Shown piece by piece: positions 1 to 6,591 of a stretch of 11,634 nucleotides of DNA (position 1 is the first letter of the stretch; each line of letters starts with the position of its first letter). The stretch spans positions 1 to 11,634 of the forward strand of contig CAMDJS010000062.1 of assembly GCA_945900685.1 (NCBI GenBank). Direction: 5' to 3'. The notes beneath the pieces are model-generated. The model worked only from the letters and a program-made list of their open reading frames with translations. It was not told where the DNA came from and did not search any database. The stretch comes from Bordetella parapertussis (GTDB taxonomy: Bacteria > Pseudomonadota > Gammaproteobacteria > Burkholderiales > Burkholderiaceae_C). Made by a program: the position numbers and the translations under genes.

Positions 1-180
1 ATCGCCGACGAGGCTTTCTTCACCGGCACCGCTGCCGAGGTCACGCCCATCCGCGAACTCGACCGGATTGAAATCGGCATCGGCAGCCGCGGCCCGATCA
101 CCGAAAAAATCCAGACCGCGTTCTTTGACATCGTCAATGGCCGCAATCCGAAATACGCGCATTGGCTCACCGCCGTTTGA
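1..180 (+). CDS. ilvE: Branched-chain amino acid aminotransferase, C-terminal end (partial)
   Basis: The window opens inside this gene; 59 codons and the TGA stop remain. The last residues carry the fold-type IV aminotransferase signature [14 protein letters not shown], then a Gly-Arg-Gly-Pro-like turn (SRGPIT) and a tail ending in [11 protein letters not shown], which is characteristic of IlvE. The enzyme is cytosolic and PLP-dependent. It transfers the amino group between glutamate and the keto acids of leucine, isoleucine and valine. The catalytic lysine lies upstream of the window and cannot be checked. The stop is only 4 bases before the start chosen for the zinc-finger gene, so the two are probably co-transcribed. 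The ilvE – zinc finger – waaF order is familiar from Burkholderiales; no metabolic link to LPS is implied. Confidence 0.93.
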   Translation: MADEAFFTGTAAEVTPIRELDRIEIGIGSRGPITEKIQTAFFDIVNGRNPKYAHWLTAV

Positions 181-184
181 TCAC

Positions 185-394
185 GTGAACGCTAAAACAC
201 AACCCATCGAACTCAAGGCCGCCGACCTGAACAGCCACGGCGGTGTGTTTTGCCCCAGCCCCATGGCCGGTATGCAAACCTGGAACACCCACCCCAAAGT
301 GTTTCTGGACGTGGCCCGCACCGGCGAGGCCAAGTGCCCTTACTGCTCTACGGTTTACCGTTTGAAAGACGGTGAACATGTGCATACACACTGA
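185..394 (+). CDS. Small CHCC zinc-finger domain protein
   Basis: A 69-residue protein matching the zf-CHCC (NDUFS6-like) zinc-finger family. Ligand residues are visible as Cys23 (FCPSPM), His36 (NTHPKVFLD) and Cys51/Cys54 (CPYC), followed by the typical TVYRLKDGE tail. The start is taken as GTG at 185. The only in-frame ATG upstream, at 68, would overlap ilvE by more than 110 bases and add a Ser/Arg/Lys-rich stretch read out of frame from ilvE. From GTG the protein begins with the conserved IELKAADLN region. No strong Shine-Dalgarno sequence is visible, so translation may depend on coupling to ilvE. In mitochondria related domains belong to complex I, but the role of the small bacterial proteins is unclear. 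It is soluble and has no signal peptide. waaF starts 21 bases downstream. Confidence 0.88.
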   Translation: MNAKTQPIELKAADLNSHGGVFCPSPMAGMQTWNTHPKVFLDVARTGEAKCPYCSTVYRLKDGEHVHTH

Positions 395-415
395 CCACAC
401 GCCTGACCACCACAC

Positions 416-1438
416 ATGGCAATGACACGCAGTTTGATCATTGCGCCTCAGTGGATAGGGGATGCAGCCATGAGCGAGCCGCTGCTGCGTGAATTGCATC
501 AACGCGGTGAGCAGATCACCGTCGCCGCCTTGAGCTGGGTGGCACCTGTTTACCAACACATGCCATCGGTTGCCGAAGTGATCGAGTTGCCGTTCAAGCA
601 CGGCAGCTTGCAATGGGCTGAGCGGCGCGCGCTGGCGCGTCAATGGCGGGGCAAATTTGACCGCGCTTATGTGATGCCGAATTCTTTGAAAAGCGCATTG
701 ATTCCTTGGTTAGCGGATATTCCCGTGCGCATCGGTTACCACGGTGAATCCCGTTATGTCTTGTTGAATCAGCGCCTCCCCAATCCGACGCCTGAAAACC
801 ACCCGTCCATGGTGCCGTTCTACTTCGCGTTGTCCGGTCAGCCTTTGGTGAATAAACACCTGATCCGTCCGGTGTTGAACCGCGATGCAGCGATGGTTGA
901 GCAAACTTTGCAAACCTTTGGCTTGCGCAAAGGCGAATACATCGTCATGGTTCCCGGCGTGGAATACGGTCCCGCCAAAATGTGGCTAATGGCCAATGTG
1001 GCTGGTTTTTGTGATTTGGCGCAAACCCAAATTGTCTTGCTGGGCTCAGCCAAAGAAGTCAGCTTGTGCCAGTCTGTGTGTGAACTCACGCGCAACCCGC
1101 GCGTGATGAATTTGGCGGGTCAAACCCAATTGAGCCAGGCGTTTGATGTGTTGTCTGCCGCATCTGTGGTGATCAGCAACGACTCTGGTTTGTGCCATGT
1201 CAGCGCGGCTTTAGGTGTGCCGCAAGTCGTGGTCTACGGTTCCACCAGCCCCTACCATGCGCCGCCGCTCAACCCCCGGGCCAAATCCATTTGGCTGGGT
1301 GACGATCCGAGCTATTCACCCAAGCTCGATTGCGCGCCGTGTTGTGAAAGAGTTTGCCCGCTGGGTCACACGCGCTGTATGGCGGATGTCAAACCCGAGC
1401 AGGTGTTGCAATCGGTGCAGTCTTTACAGTCTGCGTGA
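416..1438 (+). CDS. waaF: ADP-heptose:LPS heptosyltransferase II
   Basis: A 340-residue GT9 protein that transfers the second L-glycero-D-manno-heptose from ADP-heptose to the first heptose of the LPS inner core, at the cytoplasmic face of the inner membrane. The N-terminal motif QWIGDAAMSEPLL holds the family's conserved Asp (residue 16). PNSLKSAL (88-95), PGVEYGPAKMW (180-190) and SNDSGLCHVSAALG (254-267) are WaaF hallmarks, and the last forms part of the nucleotide-sugar site. A C-terminal cysteine cluster (Cys306, 309, 310, 314, 321) is also seen in WaaF relatives. Length is normal for the family. The usual KRW after GPA is KMW here, a minor change. ATG at 422 is an alternative start two codons in; neither start has a clear ribosome binding site. 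The stop codon lies in a hairpin shared with convergent hldD. Confidence 0.94.
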   Translation: MAMTRSLIIAPQWIGDAAMSEPLLRELHQRGEQITVAALSWVAPVYQHMPSVAEVIELPFKHGSLQWAERRALARQWRGKFDRAYVMPNSLKSALIPWLADIPVRIGYHGESRYVLLNQRLPNPTPENHPSMVPFYFALSGQPLVNKHLIRPVLNRDAAMVEQTLQTFGLRKGEYIVMVPGVEYGPAKMWLMANVAGFCDLAQTQIVLLGSAKEVSLCQSVCELTRNPRVMNLAGQTQLSQAFDVLSAASVVISNDSGLCHVSAALGVPQVVVYGSTSPYHAPPLNPRAKSIWLGDDPSYSPKLDCAPCCERVCPLGHTRCMADVKPEQVLQSVQSLQSA

Positions 1439-1451
1439 TGTCTTCACGCAG
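1431..1451. terminator. Stem-loop spanning both convergent stop codons (waaF / hldD)
   Basis: A perfect 8-base inverted repeat, CTGCGTGA then TCACGCAG, with a 5-base loop (TGTCT). The left arm ends in the TGA stop of waaF and the right arm begins with the TCA that is the hldD stop on the other strand. It is symmetric, so it would form in transcripts from either side. No T-tract follows on either strand, so it is not a canonical intrinsic terminator. It may stabilise 3' ends or help termination where the two units collide. The repeat is seen directly; the function is inferred. Confidence 0.5.
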
Positions 1452-2406
1452 GGTTGAGCCACTTCATGTAAGCGGACACGCCTTGGGAGACATCCAGAAA
1501 TTCGTGGTCATACCCGACACCGCGCAAGGCGGACATATCGGCCTGGGTGTGGTTTTGGTAAGCGCCTTGCAAATGCTCGGGAAAAGGTATGTATTCGATG
1601 CGCGCATCTGCTTGCCGGTGCGCTTTGTGCCACGCGAGCACGGCGCGCGCCACCTCATTGAAGGTGTGGGTGCGTCCGGTGCCTAAATTGAAAATACCAC
1701 TGTGCTGCCCGTGCTCCATGAACCACAAATTCACTTTGACGCAGTCGCTGACATACACAAAATCGCGTTGCTGTTCGCCGTCGGCATAACCGTCTGTTCC
1801 TTTGAACAAGCGACAAACACCATCGCTTAAAACATGGCGGTTGAAATGGAACGGGGTGGAGGACATGCTGCCCTTGTGCGCTTCGCGCGGGCCATACACA
1901 TTGAAATACCGTAAGCCGACCACCTGATGGCGCAAGCGTCCTTGCAAGCTGCGCACATACTGGTCGAATTGAAATTTTGAGTAGGCGTACATATTGATTG
2001 GCAACTCGGCGGAGCGTTTTTCGCTGAAACCGTTTTTGCCCAAACCATAAACCGATGCAGACGAGGCGTAAATATATTGAGCGTTGATGGCCTGACACCA
2101 GTGCAACAAAGTTTTGCTGTACTCGAAATTGTTGCGCATCATGAACTGGCCGTCCCACTCGGTGGTGGCAGAGCAAGCGCCCAGATGAAAGACAGTGCTC
2201 ACCGGCCCCATGTCCTGACCTGCTTGCAACCGCGCCATGAAATCGTCTCGGTCTAGGTAGTCGCGGATGTGCAAGTCCGCCAAGTTGTGCATTTTGTGAC
2301 CGTTTTTCAAATGGTCAACCACCATAATGTCGGTGTGCCCGCGCTGGTTGAGTTGTTCGATCAAGTTGCTGCCGATAAGGCCGGCGCCGCCGGTGACGAT
2401 GATCAT
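1444..2406 (-). CDS. hldD: ADP-L-glycero-D-manno-heptose 6-epimerase
   Basis: A 320-residue extended short-chain dehydrogenase that converts ADP-D-glycero-D-manno-heptose to the L-glycero form, the last step in making the heptosyltransferase donor. The N-terminal NADP-binding motif GGAGLIGSN is at residues 6-14. The active site is clear: SSASVYG (115-121), Tyr140-xxx-Lys144 and Lys178 in EAHKGSMSS, matching the catalytic positions known for the E. coli enzyme. GLRYFNVYGP (164-173) and RDFVYVSD (214-221) are further family signatures. Length is near the usual 308-330. The start is ATG at 2406, beginning directly with MIIVTGG. The gene is last in the GT9-waaL-GT9-hldD unit, 97 bases after the preceding stop. 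No convincing sigma-70 promoter was found in that gap. It converges on waaF with 5 bases between stops. Confidence 0.96.
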   Translation of the reverse strand: MIIVTGGAGLIGSNLIEQLNQRGHTDIMVVDHLKNGHKMHNLADLHIRDYLDRDDFMARLQAGQDMGPVSTVFHLGACSATTEWDGQFMMRNNFEYSKTLLHWCQAINAQYIYASSASVYGLGKNGFSEKRSAELPINMYAYSKFQFDQYVRSLQGRLRHQVVGLRYFNVYGPREAHKGSMSSTPFHFNRHVLSDGVCRLFKGTDGYADGEQQRDFVYVSDCVKVNLWFMEHGQHSGIFNLGTGRTHTFNEVARAVLAWHKAHRQADARIEYIPFPEHLQGAYQNHTQADMSALRGVGYDHEFLDVSQGVSAYMKWLNPA

Positions 2407-2503
2407 GTTTCAGGTGATTCCGGTTATTTCTTTTTTCACATCAGACAGGAAAAACTTGAGTCTGCTGCCTTCATGTGGCTATTGTCAGGCAAACCGCAGG
2501 CGT

Positions 2504-3517
2504 TCAGAGGGACAAGGTTTGACCCGCACGCACAGCCATTTGCTGTTGCAGCGCTTGCCAGACCTGCGCGGGGCTTAGAGCACGCATGCAGTCACAGTCA
2601 TGGTTGCTGCAAGTTTTTTCACAATCTTGGGGCAATTGCAAATTCGCACCTGCCGGGCTGATGCCGCCCCAGCGCACCTGGTTCACACCCTGCTTGGGCG
2701 GAAACAAACCCACGCACGCCTGACCCAGCAAAGACGCCATGTGCAGCGGCCCGGTGCCCGAGGCCACCAAGCCGGCACTGCGGGCGATGCGCTGCATGTA
2801 AAGCTCAAGCGCGTCCGCGCCCATGACACTGGTGAATCCGGCAGGGAACAAATGTTGTTGTGCGGCAAACACCTCGGCATCTTGGGCAGTGCCACCAATC
2901 ATTGGGTGCCAGCCGTCACGCACCATCAAACGCGCCAGTTCAGCGAAATGCTCAATCGGCCATTCGCGTCCGTTGCCGCGTGAATAAGGGTGAAGCACGA
3001 TGTCTTTGGAGCTTGCCTTGTCCGGGTTGGCAGGCACGCGCATGCCTGACCAATGCACTACAAGCTGGCGCATGAGCGCATCGCTCGGGCAAGGCGTGTT
3101 CAATACTTTGGCCAACAACATCAAATTCAAATAGGCTTCATGGTGTTGACTGCTTGCCCGGCTGAGCCAGACTTTGTGATTGCAATTGAACCAGTGGTAG
3201 AGCCTGCCCCAGACGCCGCTGCGAATCGGAATTCCCGCTTGCAGGGCCGCTTTCGCTATTTGGCGATTAGGAAACACATGGATGATGTGGTCGGCATGCA
3301 TTTGCCGCAGCCATTCACTGAGCTCATGTTCAGCCATGTGCTCAGGCCAGATGGCTACCGTGTCTATCCACTGACAGGCTTGCGCGACAGGCGCTGCATA
3401 GGCTTTGACCAGCATGGTGATCTGCCAGTCCGGGTGCACAGATTTCAGCCAACCCATGGCCGGCAAGGTCAGGCAGACATCGCCAATCGCATCGGTGCGG
3501 CTGATGATCAGGTGCAT
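2504..3517 (-). CDS. GT9 heptosyltransferase-like protein (paralogue nearer hldD)
   Basis: A 337-residue GT9 protein of the WaaC/WaaF/WaaQ type. Its N-terminus, ISRTDAIGDVCLTLPA, places Asp13 where the catalytic Asp of WaaC lies. HPYSRGNGREWP (176-187) and SGTGPLHMASLLG (253-265) form the expected donor-binding motifs of the C-terminal Rossmann domain. A C-x3-C-x4-C-x-C cluster (Cys299, 303, 308, 310) follows. It probably transfers heptose from ADP-heptose to the LPS core in the cytoplasm, but the exact acceptor (WaaC, WaaQ or other) cannot be read from sequence. Its ATG overlaps the end of waaL by 10 bases (ATGCACCTGA contains both start and stop), suggesting translational coupling. It is a close paralogue of the gene at 4712-5704: 25 of the first 40 residues are identical by my alignment. 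Confidence 0.88.
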   Translation of the reverse strand: MHLIISRTDAIGDVCLTLPAMGWLKSVHPDWQITMLVKAYAAPVAQACQWIDTVAIWPEHMAEHELSEWLRQMHADHIIHVFPNRQIAKAALQAGIPIRSGVWGRLYHWFNCNHKVWLSRASSQHHEAYLNLMLLAKVLNTPCPSDALMRQLVVHWSGMRVPANPDKASSKDIVLHPYSRGNGREWPIEHFAELARLMVRDGWHPMIGGTAQDAEVFAAQQHLFPAGFTSVMGADALELYMQRIARSAGLVASGTGPLHMASLLGQACVGLFPPKQGVNQVRWGGISPAGANLQLPQDCEKTCSNHDCDCMRALSPAQVWQALQQQMAVRAGQTLSL

Positions 3518-4695
3518 GGCTTCAATTCTTTTTGGGTTTGGAAGTTATAGGCGATGAGATACACAAAGAAAAACCCTTCCATGTAGAGCATGGAGTCGGT
3601 CAGCGAATTGACCAAAAACAAGAGCATGCCCATGTAGGCGATGTGAGCCTCAGTGGACGTGCGCGACACGGGCATCTGGCGAAGACTGGCCAGCACCAAC
3701 AACGCAAAAAGCAAACCACCGACCAACCCGTATTGGGATAACAAGGTCAGGTATTCATTGTGGGTGTGCAACAGAGTGAGGAACTCACCGTCTTTGTCAG
3801 CCAAACTGTTGGTCGCAGTGTGAAACGATCCGGGGCCGTGTCCCTGCAGCGGCTGTGACTTGAACAAATCGAAACTGATTTGGAAATACTGCAATCGAAT
3901 GCTTTGCGGTGTGCCGGAATCAAAAGCTTGCTGTGCTTCTGCCACCGTGCGGTCCACTCGCTTTTGAATCAGCGGCACATGTTGGTACACCGTGAACAAA
4001 AGCAGGCAAGCAGCGACAAAAGCCAGTATGCGTTGACGCACATTCTGAAGATGCCAAAAGAGGAAGCAACTCAAACTCAACAGCAAACTGATCAAAGACA
4101 TGCGGCCGTTGAGAAACACGGAATGAACGCACAAGATAAAAATCAAACTGCCGGTCAAAAAACGGCGCTTGGGGTTTTCAACAAAGTGCGACAACAAAAT
4201 GAACATCACCAAAGCGATGTGCATGCCTTCGATGATGTAGATGCGGAAGTTGGAAGAATATTCAAACGTGCCAGTTAACAGCAAATGAACCAGTCCGTGC
4301 CCTTTGTAGAGCGACAGCACAATGGAAAAAAACTCCGCCGCCACATAGGCCCACGCCATGCGTGTTTTCAGCAAAGACGTCATATAGAAAAACACAGGAA
4401 TGGCAAGCAACAATTTTTTGTACTTGAACAAATCCTTCATCAAAAAGTCATGGCTGGCCTGTGAATACACACCGGCCAACACGGTCCACGCAAACAAGGC
4501 CACACAAAGATGTAAAACACGGGACGTTTTGAATGCCTGCCACTTCTGCGTCCAGTCCCCTGAGGCCAGATAAAAAATCAACAGCGCTGTGGCGAAATAA
4601 CTGGCGATGGGTGTGGAAAAAGGAAAACAAAAAACAAAAAGAAGGATGAGCCAGTGCGGGACCTGTGAGAGTTTGGGCATGGACAGCGTGGTCAT
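3508..4695 (-). CDS. waaL: O-antigen ligase / Wzy-type polymerase family membrane protein (WaaL-like)
   Basis: A 395-residue integral membrane protein of the O-antigen ligase/polymerase (Wzy_C) superfamily. It would move an undecaprenyl-linked glycan onto lipid A-core at the periplasmic face of the inner membrane. Hydrophobic segments lie near 14-46, 62-79, 95-110, 113-131, 153-171, 178-195, 200-215, 223-240, 318-338 and 352-386. A large periplasmic loop (about 245-317) carries the diagnostic GHGPGSF (285-291) and HTHNEYL (310-316), whose histidine is the conserved WaaL residue. Arg198 in NGRMS matches the conserved arginine before the next helix. The gene begins 16 bases after the upstream GT9 stop and overlaps the next GT9 start. 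Ligase is favoured over polymerase because of the LPS-core context, but Wzy or a related glycan transferase is not excluded, so the gene symbol is provisional. Confidence 0.82.
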   Translation of the reverse strand: MTTLSMPKLSQVPHWLILLFVFCFPFSTPIASYFATALLIFYLASGDWTQKWQAFKTSRVLHLCVALFAWTVLAGVYSQASHDFLMKDLFKYKKLLLAIPVFFYMTSLLKTRMAWAYVAAEFFSIVLSLYKGHGLVHLLLTGTFEYSSNFRIYIIEGMHIALVMFILLSHFVENPKRRFLTGSLIFILCVHSVFLNGRMSLISLLLSLSCFLFWHLQNVRQRILAFVAACLLLFTVYQHVPLIQKRVDRTVAEAQQAFDSGTPQSIRLQYFQISFDLFKSQPLQGHGPGSFHTATNSLADKDGEFLTLLHTHNEYLTLLSQYGLVGGLLFALLVLASLRQMPVSRTSTEAHIAYMGMLLFLVNSLTDSMLYMEGFFFVYLIAYNFQTQKELKPCT

Positions 4696-4711
4696 ATCAG
4701 TGGTTTTCCCG

Positions 4712-5704
4712 TCAATGGGCCGGATGCATCAGCGCTGTCAGCGCATCCGCCACGCTGCTGGCAGTGATGGCTTGCATGCACGCGCATTCGGTGTTGGAAC
4801 AATCGCGGTTGCAAAAATCCGGCAACTCCAGATTGCGCGACGCAGGCGTCAGACATCCCCAGCGCTTGCTGTGCACCACTTTTCTCGGTGGAAAAAGCCC
4901 GACACAATGTTGACCCATGACGGATGCAATGTGAAGAGGGCCGGTGCCGGAGGCCACCAACGCATTCGCCTCTGCAATTCTTTGTATGTAGGCTTCAAGC
5001 GTGTCTTGCCCGAAAACCAATTGGCATTCATCGGGAAACTGCGATTGTTCAGACGCAAACAACTCGGCATCTGCTTGGGTGCCGCCGATCACGGGACGTA
5101 TGTTTTGTTTGACAAGCCAATGCGCGAGTTCGGCATAACGCTGTATCGGCCATTCGCGCCCGTGACCGCGTGAATATGGGTGAAGAATCACTTGCATTTG
5201 ACCGGGCGCTGGATGGGCCGTAGGGCGAAAACCGGCCCAATCCACCATATGGTTTTTCAACTCGTCAAATGAAGGCTCTGCCGCTTTCAAACTTTTCACC
5301 AGCAACAGCAAATTGAAATAGGCCTCATGCAAACCGCTTTTGGCCCGGCTCATCCAAACCAATTGGGTGCAAGTGAACAAGTGGTAGTAGCGGCCTGCCA
5401 AACCACTGCGGTTGGGAATCTTCGCTTGCTTGGCGGCTTGGCTTAAAGTTTTATTGGCCGTGACATGCACAAAGTGGCTGACTTGAAAGCCGGATAAAAA
5501 AGTGGCGATCTCATCCACAGATTGACCGGGTTGCAGCACCACTACTTCATCCAGCCATGCGCAAGCACTTGCAACGGCTTGAGAATACGGGCTGACCAGC
5601 ATGGAGATTTTGCAATCAGGCAGTAACTGTTTGATGTAGCCGACGGCTGGCAATGTCAAACAAACATCTCCAATACCTTCAACTCGACTGATCATCAAAT
5701 GCAT
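4712..5704 (-). CDS. GT9 heptosyltransferase-like protein (paralogue upstream of waaL)
   Basis: A 330-residue GT9 protein, first gene of the GT9-waaL-GT9-hldD unit. It shows ISRVEGIGDVCLTLPA with Asp13, HPYSRGHGREWP (175-186), SGTGPLHIASVMG (252-264) and a C-x3-C-x4-C-x-C cluster (Cys298, 302, 307, 309), all aligned with the paralogue at 2504-3517. Predicted role: cytoplasmic transfer of heptose, or a related ADP-sugar residue, to the LPS core. Two similar enzymes probably recognise different acceptors or linkages. The start is ATG at 5704; no Shine-Dalgarno sequence precedes it and upstream bases are AT-rich. The gene diverges from the + strand glycosyltransferase, so the short AT-rich region right of it must hold its promoter unless that lies inside the neighbour. 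Confidence 0.88.
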   Translation of the reverse strand: MHLMISRVEGIGDVCLTLPAVGYIKQLLPDCKISMLVSPYSQAVASACAWLDEVVVLQPGQSVDEIATFLSGFQVSHFVHVTANKTLSQAAKQAKIPNRSGLAGRYYHLFTCTQLVWMSRAKSGLHEAYFNLLLLVKSLKAAEPSFDELKNHMVDWAGFRPTAHPAPGQMQVILHPYSRGHGREWPIQRYAELAHWLVKQNIRPVIGGTQADAELFASEQSQFPDECQLVFGQDTLEAYIQRIAEANALVASGTGPLHIASVMGQHCVGLFPPRKVVHSKRWGCLTPASRNLELPDFCNRDCSNTECACMQAITASSVADALTALMHPAH

Positions 5705-5719
5705 AATTAGTTGCTACGG

Positions 5720-5750
5720 TTGAAAGAATGGAAAGAGTGAAATCTAAATA
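5720..5750 (+). promoter_or_regulatory. Possible sigma-70 promoter for the DxD glycosyltransferase
   Basis: In the AT-rich divergent gap, TTGAAA (5720-5725) could be a -35 box. Either TCTAAA (5743-5748, 17-base spacer) or TAAATA (5745-5750, 19-base spacer) could be a -10 box. Transcription would start around 5757, upstream of the ATG at 5797 but downstream of the alternative ATG at 5728. The match is moderate and was found by eye. Confidence 0.25.
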
Positions 5751-5796
5751 TGAAAAGCTATTATCATGCAAACAGTGTCAGTCGATAAAACCAGTG

Positions 5797-6591
5797 ATGA
5801 AAATTAAATTTCTCTATATTGAGTATGGTCATCAAAAAACTTATGTGGATGAACTGACATACTCACTGGCGACCTTGCTTGACCACCATTCACTGGTCAA
5901 ATCTGATGTGTTGGTCTATACCGAAAAAACCGAAACATATGCGCATTTACCCGTCACAGCGGTATCGATTGCGCAAGACATCACAGCCTATTCTTTGAAT
6001 GGTGCTTACCACTTCAGGGTCAAGCCGTGTGTGATCAAAAGAGCATTGGAAGAACACGGGCAAGATGCCAATATCGTTTTTTTAGACACAGACACATACT
6101 TCAAAAAAAACATCAACCGATACTTAGCCAAAATCAATCCACAGCATGTGCTGATGAACAAATTTGAAAAACGCAATCCTTACCCGGGTGAAGTTTTACA
6201 GTCTGTGCAGTTGCCATCAGGAAAAATGTATGCCTATGACGAGCAATATTCCATCATGTACAACTCAGGTCTGGTGGGTTTGCATGCATCGCATACCGCT
6301 TGTTTGGATGACGCCATAGCCATCATTGATGCCATGGTGAACGCCTCATTCAAAGCCCACACCATCGAGCAATGTGCGGTGGCAGAAGCCTTCCGGATTC
6401 ATCAAGTGCATATCTCTGAGGTGTACAGGGAAGTAAAGCATTACTGGCCGAGCACAGATAAAAAATACATGCGCCGTCAATTGGCGAGCTTGGCTGAATC
6501 TGGTGTGCAGCCCAATGGCCTGCCCGTGGGGCGCATCAAGCATTCGTGGTTGCGGGCCAGGCTGCATAAATTGCCTGGCTTCGGTACTTAA
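5797..6591 (+). CDS. Putative DxD-motif glycosyltransferase (GT-A type)
   Basis: A 264-residue soluble protein that I read as a nucleotide-sugar glycosyltransferase. It contains FLDTDTYF (about residues 95-102), with the Asp-Thr-Asp that in GT-A enzymes holds the metal and sugar nucleotide. Upstream is a basic segment, FRVKPCVIKRAL, and downstream YNSGLVGLH (155-163) and EQCAVAEAF (191-199), a layout seen in GT8-like enzymes. The family was not recognised with certainty. An in-frame ATG at 5728 would give 287 residues. I prefer 5797 because the fold seems to start at KIKFLYIEYG, and the longer form would leave only 23 bases to the divergent gene. Neither start has a good ribosome binding site. 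The first part is strikingly AT-rich: 86 G+C among 240 bases counted. Its stop overlaps that of the convergent membrane-protein gene by 4 bases. Confidence 0.7.
   Translation: MKIKFLYIEYGHQKTYVDELTYSLATLLDHHSLVKSDVLVYTEKTETYAHLPVTAVSIAQDITAYSLNGAYHFRVKPCVIKRALEEHGQDANIVFLDTDTYFKKNINRYLAKINPQHVLMNKFEKRNPYPGEVLQSVQLPSGKMYAYDEQYSIMYNSGLVGLHASHTACLDDAIAIIDAMVNASFKAHTIEQCAVAEAFRIHQVHISEVYREVKHYWPSTDKKYMRRQLASLAESGVQPNGLPVGRIKHSWLRARLHKLPGFGT
6556..6579. terminator. Inverted repeat at the second convergent gene end
   Basis: A perfect 7-base repeat, GCCAGGC and GCCTGGC, with a 10-base loop. It lies inside the last codons of the + strand glycosyltransferase and 8 bases beyond the stop of the - strand membrane-protein gene. 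A GC-rich stem of this size could act as a terminator or 3' stabiliser, mainly for the - strand transcript. No T-tract follows on either strand, so the role is tentative. Confidence 0.35.

Noticed and set aside
68..184. An in-frame upstream extension of the zinc-finger gene starting at ATG 68
   Set aside because: It would overlap ilvE by more than 110 bases, and its Ser/Arg/Lys-rich translation is what ilvE codons give out of frame. The conserved protein begins after 185.
2407..2503. A promoter for hldD in the 97-base gap after the GT9 gene
   Set aside because: TTGCCT and TGACAA are present, but no reasonable -10 box lies at proper spacing. A TGCCT/AGGCA pair with a 16-base loop is too weak to call a terminator.
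2600..2660. Clustered cysteines at the C-terminus of the GT9 protein as a possible new metal site
   Set aside because: The same cluster occurs in the paralogue, and a related one in WaaF. Cysteine-rich tails are common in this transferase family, so it is not a novelty of this locus.
3053..3550. A 165-codon + strand open frame opposite the second GT9 gene
   Set aside because: It is fully antisense to a GT9 coding region and has no recognisable features.
4607..5173. A long + strand open frame opposite the GT9 gene and the start of waaL
   Set aside because: It is antisense to a well-supported GT9 gene with all family motifs. Its translation shows no domain and looks like an out-of-frame reading.
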